This document shows positions 6,633 to 9,345 of a DNA stretch of 9,345 bases, piece by piece. Below the pieces are notes generated by a model that saw only the letters and a program-made list of their open reading frames with translations, ran no database searches and was not told the origin of the DNA. Location of the stretch: assembly GCA_003539755.1 (NCBI GenBank), contig DPOH01000336.1, forward strand, positions 1-9,345, given 5' to 3'. The position numbers and the translations under genes were made by a program. This DNA comes from Clostridium sp. (GTDB lineage Bacteria; Bacillota; Clostridia; Clostridiales; Clostridiaceae). The number at the start of each line of letters is the position of its first letter. Within the stretch, counting starts at the first letter, position 1.

Positions 6633-7499
6633 ATGAATTTAAACTATTATAGAATTGATAATAAGAAAATACCAGAGATAAGATTTTTACCTATGAGTAA
6701 AGATGTTTTTAGTACATATGAAAAAGTTGTGGAGTTTTTAAGTAACCGTATGTGTAATGAAGATGGAGAATATGAATATATAAAATGTAAAATGAGATGT
6801 GAAGAAAATTCACTTGTTTTATTTCAATATGATGCAAAGTTAATTGGATGTGCAAAATTCTTAAGAAATATCGATTATGATTCACCTATAATAGATTCTG
6901 ATAAAAATGAATGTCATGGATATTATGTATTTGATATAGATACGGTGAGAATATTTGATGAACCTATATTAGCAGAAGAATATAAAAAAATTGATTCTAC
7001 TTTTGAAAAGTTTAGTCAAGGAACAAGAGAAACGGATATAACTTTATTAGAGCAAGTTATGAAATTAATTATTTCTAGAATAGATAATAATTATATTTAT
7101 AATTCAAATATGATAGCAGAAGAAATAATAGATGAAGAAAATTCATTTTCAGAAGGTGCAAAGAAGAAAATAACAGTTAATGCTTATGAAAGAAATAGGC
7201 AAGCTAGACAGAAGTGTATAGATTACTACAAGAAAAAGAATAATGGCATATTAAAATGTGAGATATGTGGATTTGATTTTTCTAAAGTATATGGAGAGCA
7301 GTTTAAGCATTGTATTAATATTCATCATACTAAAGAAATATCTGAAATTGGAGAAGAATATGAAGTTAATCCTGAAAAGGATCTTCTTACAGTATGTCCG
7401 AATTGTCATATGATCTTACATAGTAAGAGACCTGGGTATACTCCTGACGAAGTAAGAAATATTATCAATCTTGGTAGCACAGAGGATAATATGAATTAA
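6633..7499 (+). CDS. HNH endonuclease with an unassigned N-terminal domain
   Basis: The product has 288 residues. The C-terminal part (about 200-275) is an HNH nuclease of the zinc-bound type. It has CEIC (Cys209, Cys212), IHHTKEI (His231-His232) and LLTVCPNCHMILH (Cys255, Cys258, His259, His263), followed by the usual PGYTPDEV tail. Four cysteines in two CxxC pairs would hold a structural zinc, and the histidines bind the catalytic metal. The N-terminal part (about 1-130) is a beta-rich segment, including NSLVLFQYDAKLIGCAKFLR and GYYVFDIDTVRIFDEPI. I cannot assign it with certainty, but its pattern recalls PUA/EVE-like readers fused to HNH nucleases in modification-dependent restriction enzymes. 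A helical linker with basic residues (ERNRQARQKCIDYYKKK) joins the two. The likely role is cleavage of foreign, perhaps modified, DNA. The gene carries the same upstream box as the two ATPase-nuclease genes. Confidence 0.85.
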   Translation: MNLNYYRIDNKKIPEIRFLPMSKDVFSTYEKVVEFLSNRMCNEDGEYEYIKCKMRCEENSLVLFQYDAKLIGCAKFLRNIDYDSPIIDSDKNECHGYYVFDIDTVRIFDEPILAEEYKKIDSTFEKFSQGTRETDITLLEQVMKLIISRIDNNYIYNSNMIAEEIIDEENSFSEGAKKKITVNAYERNRQARQKCIDYYKKKNNGILKCEICGFDFSKVYGEQFKHCINIHHTKEISEIGEEYEVNPEKDLLTVCPNCHMILHSKRPGYTPDEVRNIINLGSTEDNMN

Positions 7500-7578
7500 T
7501 TGGGTATTATTATTAGAAATAAATAAATTATCACATATATAGATATAAAATTATTTTAAGAATTATATTACTATATAA

Positions 7579-7615
7579 CACATTTTTTACTTTTATATAA
7601 GACTATAAAAATGTG
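7579..7615 (+). promoter_or_regulatory. Inverted repeat overlapping the exonuclease promoter
   Basis: CACATTTTT (7579-7587) and AAAAATGTG (7607-7615) are perfect 9-base inverted repeats around a 19-base AT-rich centre. The right arm runs into the putative extended -10 (TGA-TATTAT, 7614-7622). A second, longer-range inverted pair shares the right side: TATCACAT (7529-7536) and ATGTGATA (7611-7618). The placement suits an operator for a dimeric repressor. A terminator for the HNH gene is less likely because the stem ends in mixed sequence. Confidence 0.4.
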
Positions 7616-7622
7616 ATATTAT
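7614..7622 (+). promoter_or_regulatory. Extended -10 promoter before the exonuclease gene
   Basis: TGA-TATTAT matches the extended -10 pattern TGnTATAAT with one hexamer mismatch, 33 bases before ATG 7655. No good -35 is visible, which extended -10 promoters tolerate. The GTATTT box is absent here, so this unit appears to be controlled differently from the three genes before it. Confidence 0.45.
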
Positions 7623-7654
7623 AGAAGTAGATAAAAAGTAGAGGAGAGAAATTT

Positions 7655-8776
7655 ATGCACAATATGATATTAATTGACCTGGAAACACAAAGTTTCTCTG
7701 TAGAATCTGGAATCTATGAAGTGGCTGCAATTGTAGTAGAAGATTATAAGGTAAAAGAAAAGTTTTATTTAGGTATAGTAGAAGATGAGTCATTTATAAA
7801 TGAGGGATATGGTTTTGGGTATGAAGATATAAGTGCTAATGAATCTTGTATTGAAGAATTTAAAAAGTTTATTGGTAAATATCAATATCCTTTAGTTGCT
7901 CATAATGGAGCTTTTGATAGAAAGTTTTTAGTCCATTACGGTTGGATAGATGAAGGATACCCATTTTATGATAGCATAAGAGCTATAAAGTATAGTAATC
8001 CAAAATTATTTTCATATTCAATAGAATATCTTAAGGATTTCCTCGATATAGATAAAGAACAAACTCATACAGCTATTGAAGATGTTGAAATGCTTTACGA
8101 AATATTAAATGAATTTAAACCAGATAGGTGGATTCCTATTGGAGTTCAGTCAAATAATTCAAATCATAGCTACAAAAATAGTCTTACATCTATAAAGCAG
8201 GATTTTGAAGTTATAATGAATCTTTTTGCAGGTAGAAATATTGTTTTTACTGGAAAGGGTCCATATACTAGAAATCAGCTTATGGAACTTGCTAAAAAAT
8301 GTGGTGCAGATATAACATCAAATAGTATTACTAAGAAAACAAATTTATTAGTTGTTGGTGAGGATGCAGGAAGTAAACTACAAAAAGCTCAAGATCTTGG
8401 TATTGAAATAATGGCAATGGATGATTTTTATCATATGGTTCATGGAATAGAATTAGATGAAAAGATGAAAGTAACTATTGAAAATGTAGTATCAAATAAA
8501 GAGTTAGTAATATTAACTAATAAATTATCGGGACAAACTATTACATTGTCTCCTATGAAAGGAAGTATTGCAACTAAAGTTGCAAAAGTAATTGAACAGC
8601 ATGGAGGAGTACCACTGTATACATTTAGAAAGAAGGAAACTACATTAGTAGTGTATCAACCTTATGGAGAAGAAATGGCTACTATTAAGAAAGCAAGAGA
8701 TTTAAACATACCAACTATGACAATTGGAAAGTTTAATAAATATTTAATTGAATTAGAAAAAAATATTGAGGAGTAA
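7655..8776 (+). CDS. DEDDh (DnaQ-like) 3'-5' exonuclease with two BRCT-type domains
   Basis: The product has 373 residues. GAGGAG at 7641-7646 lies 8 bases before ATG 7655. The N-terminal domain (1-165) has the exonuclease motifs ILIDLET (Asp8, Glu10), VAHNGAFDRKF (Asp88) and HTAIEDVEM (His138, Asp143), all acidic residues intact. It is therefore expected to be an active, metal-dependent 3'-5' exonuclease on DNA or RNA. Residues about 193-266 form a clear BRCT domain (RNIVFTGKGPYTRNQLM, CGAD, NLLVVGEDAGSKLQKAQDLG). Residues about 283-365 look like a second, degenerate BRCT (HGG at 316-318, TTLVVYQPYGEE, KARDLNIPTMTIGKFNKYL). The DnaQ-BRCT arrangement is known in Firmicutes and is thought to act in DNA repair. 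The second BRCT is less usual. It is co-transcribed with the next gene (5-base gap). It may be a general repair enzyme beside the defence genes rather than part of them. Confidence 0.88.
   Translation: MHNMILIDLETQSFSVESGIYEVAAIVVEDYKVKEKFYLGIVEDESFINEGYGFGYEDISANESCIEEFKKFIGKYQYPLVAHNGAFDRKFLVHYGWIDEGYPFYDSIRAIKYSNPKLFSYSIEYLKDFLDIDKEQTHTAIEDVEMLYEILNEFKPDRWIPIGVQSNNSNHSYKNSLTSIKQDFEVIMNLFAGRNIVFTGKGPYTRNQLMELAKKCGADITSNSITKKTNLLVVGEDAGSKLQKAQDLGIEIMAMDDFYHMVHGIELDEKMKVTIENVVSNKELVILTNKLSGQTITLSPMKGSIATKVAKVIEQHGGVPLYTFRKKETTLVVYQPYGEEMATIKKARDLNIPTMTIGKFNKYLIELEKNIEE
8768..8773 (+). promoter_or_regulatory. Ribosome binding site inside the exonuclease gene end
   Basis: GAGGAG forms the last two codons of the exonuclease gene, just before its TAA (8774-8776), and lies 8 bases before ATG 8782. 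It fixes the start of the next gene and indicates that the two are translated from one mRNA, probably with coupling. Confidence 0.75.
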
Positions 8777-8781
8777 ACAAA

Positions 8782-9258
8782 ATGTTACAAGAGAGAATTG
8801 AAGAACTAGGAAGTGCAATATTAGATTATAAAGATGGAAAAGTTTTTATTACTGGATTTATGAGCCTTGATAGAATAGAGGACTACTATAATAAGGGAGT
8901 TAATTGCTTCTTTTCAAAAGGAATATATAATGAAGAAAAATTGAACTTTGGAAAAATAAAAACAGATTCATTGTTCATCATATTAAAGGATGAAAAAGAA
9001 GTATGTAGATATCAATTTAGTGTATTAAAAAAGGATATTATAAAATATAAAGATTCAAATAATAAGCCCAAAACAAAAACTTATATAGTTAGAAAGTGTA
9101 AATACACTAACATGTATAACTTAATTTCAAGAGAAACTTTAGTTGTTGATGGAAAAAAGACTAGTGAAGAAGATAATAAGTTATTTAATACTGTTGATGA
9201 GTTAAAGCAATATTTTGTTGATGCTTTTGGTGAAAATCTAAATTTAGAAATGCAATAA
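8782..9258 (+). CDS. Protein of unknown function, coupled to the exonuclease gene
   Basis: The product has 158 residues and I do not recognise the family. It begins with a helix (LQERIEELGSAILDY) and a strand (GKVFITGF). A basic, strand-rich middle follows, with SLFIILKDEKEVCRYQFSVL and a Lys-rich stretch around residues 90-115. It ends in an acidic helical tail (NTVDELKQYFVDAFGENL). There is no signal peptide, membrane segment or metal-binding cysteine motif. With a gap of 5 bases after the exonuclease/BRCT gene and a shared terminator downstream, it is likely a partner or modulator of that exonuclease. A nucleic-acid-binding role would fit the basic middle but is only a guess. Confidence 0.75.
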   Translation: MLQERIEELGSAILDYKDGKVFITGFMSLDRIEDYYNKGVNCFFSKGIYNEEKLNFGKIKTDSLFIILKDEKEVCRYQFSVLKKDIIKYKDSNNKPKTKTYIVRKCKYTNMYNLISRETLVVDGKKTSEEDNKLFNTVDELKQYFVDAFGENLNLEMQ

Positions 9259-9274
9259 TATAAAAATTATGATT

Positions 9275-9311
9275 TAAGAAGGTTTTATGAGTAATTCATA
9301 AAACCTTCTTA
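9275..9311 (+). terminator. Strong hairpin terminator after the exonuclease operon
   Basis: AAGAAGGTTTTATGA (9276-9290) and TCATAAAACCTTCTT (9296-9310) are a perfect 15-bp inverted repeat with a 5-base loop, and T9275/A9311 adds a sixteenth pair. Only ATTTA follows, so the T tract is poor, but the 17-base distance from the stop codon and the stem length fit intrinsic termination. Nothing further is visible to the window end. Confidence 0.75.
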
Positions 9312-9345
9312 TTTAGGAAATTTATAATAAAAATAATATAATTTA

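Noticed and set aside
1..9345. CRISPR array, tRNA, insertion sequence or attachment site
   Set aside because: No regularly spaced repeats, cloverleaf sequence, transposase motif or terminal repeat was seen. The GTATTT boxes are about 2 kb apart and are not an array.

Overview
This is a very AT-rich window whose genes are short-spaced, all on the plus strand, and preceded by strong purine-rich ribosome binding sites (GGAGG, AGGAGG, GAGGAG). Codon choice strongly favours A or T in third positions. This fits a low-GC Gram-positive bacterium, most likely a clostridial or related Firmicute. That assignment rests on composition only, because no core housekeeping gene is present. I see no transposase, integrase, tRNA, rRNA or CRISPR array.

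Layout, left to right. (a) Positions 2-250 hold the C-terminal end of a protein with an RNxxxH motif typical of HEPN ribonucleases. A short open tail in another frame follows, then a hairpin terminator at 354-388. (b) 407-2455 encodes a 682-residue protein with a C-terminal CHAT (caspase-like) peptidase domain, with His473 and Cys510 as the apparent dyad. (c) 2605-4596 and 4681-6465 encode two DUF2075 (Schlafen-like, superfamily 1 helicase-type) P-loop ATPases. The first carries an N-terminal PD-(D/E)XK-type nuclease domain and the second an N-terminal GIY-YIG nuclease domain. (d) 6633-7499 encodes an HNH endonuclease with an unassigned N-terminal domain. (e) 7655-8776 encodes a DEDDh (DnaQ-like) exonuclease followed by one clear and one degenerate BRCT domain. 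It is tightly coupled to a 158-residue protein of unknown function (8782-9258). A 15-16 bp perfect hairpin at 9275-9311 closes the region.

The window looks like part of a defence island: a CHAT peptidase, then four consecutive genes that each carry a nuclease of a different fold, with a HEPN remnant upstream. The most unusual signal is non-coding. The two ATPase-nuclease genes and the HNH gene are each preceded, 22-38 bases before the chosen start, by the same direct repeat GTATTT-N3-GTATTT (2566-2580, 4628-4642, 6596-6610). The two downstream copies lie in longer stretches of similar sequence. The CHAT gene and the exonuclease gene lack it. This suggests that the three nuclease genes are regulated together although each has its own leader. 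I infer, but cannot show, that these genes form one system or a set of co-regulated anti-phage modules. I do not recognise this exact gene combination as a named system.
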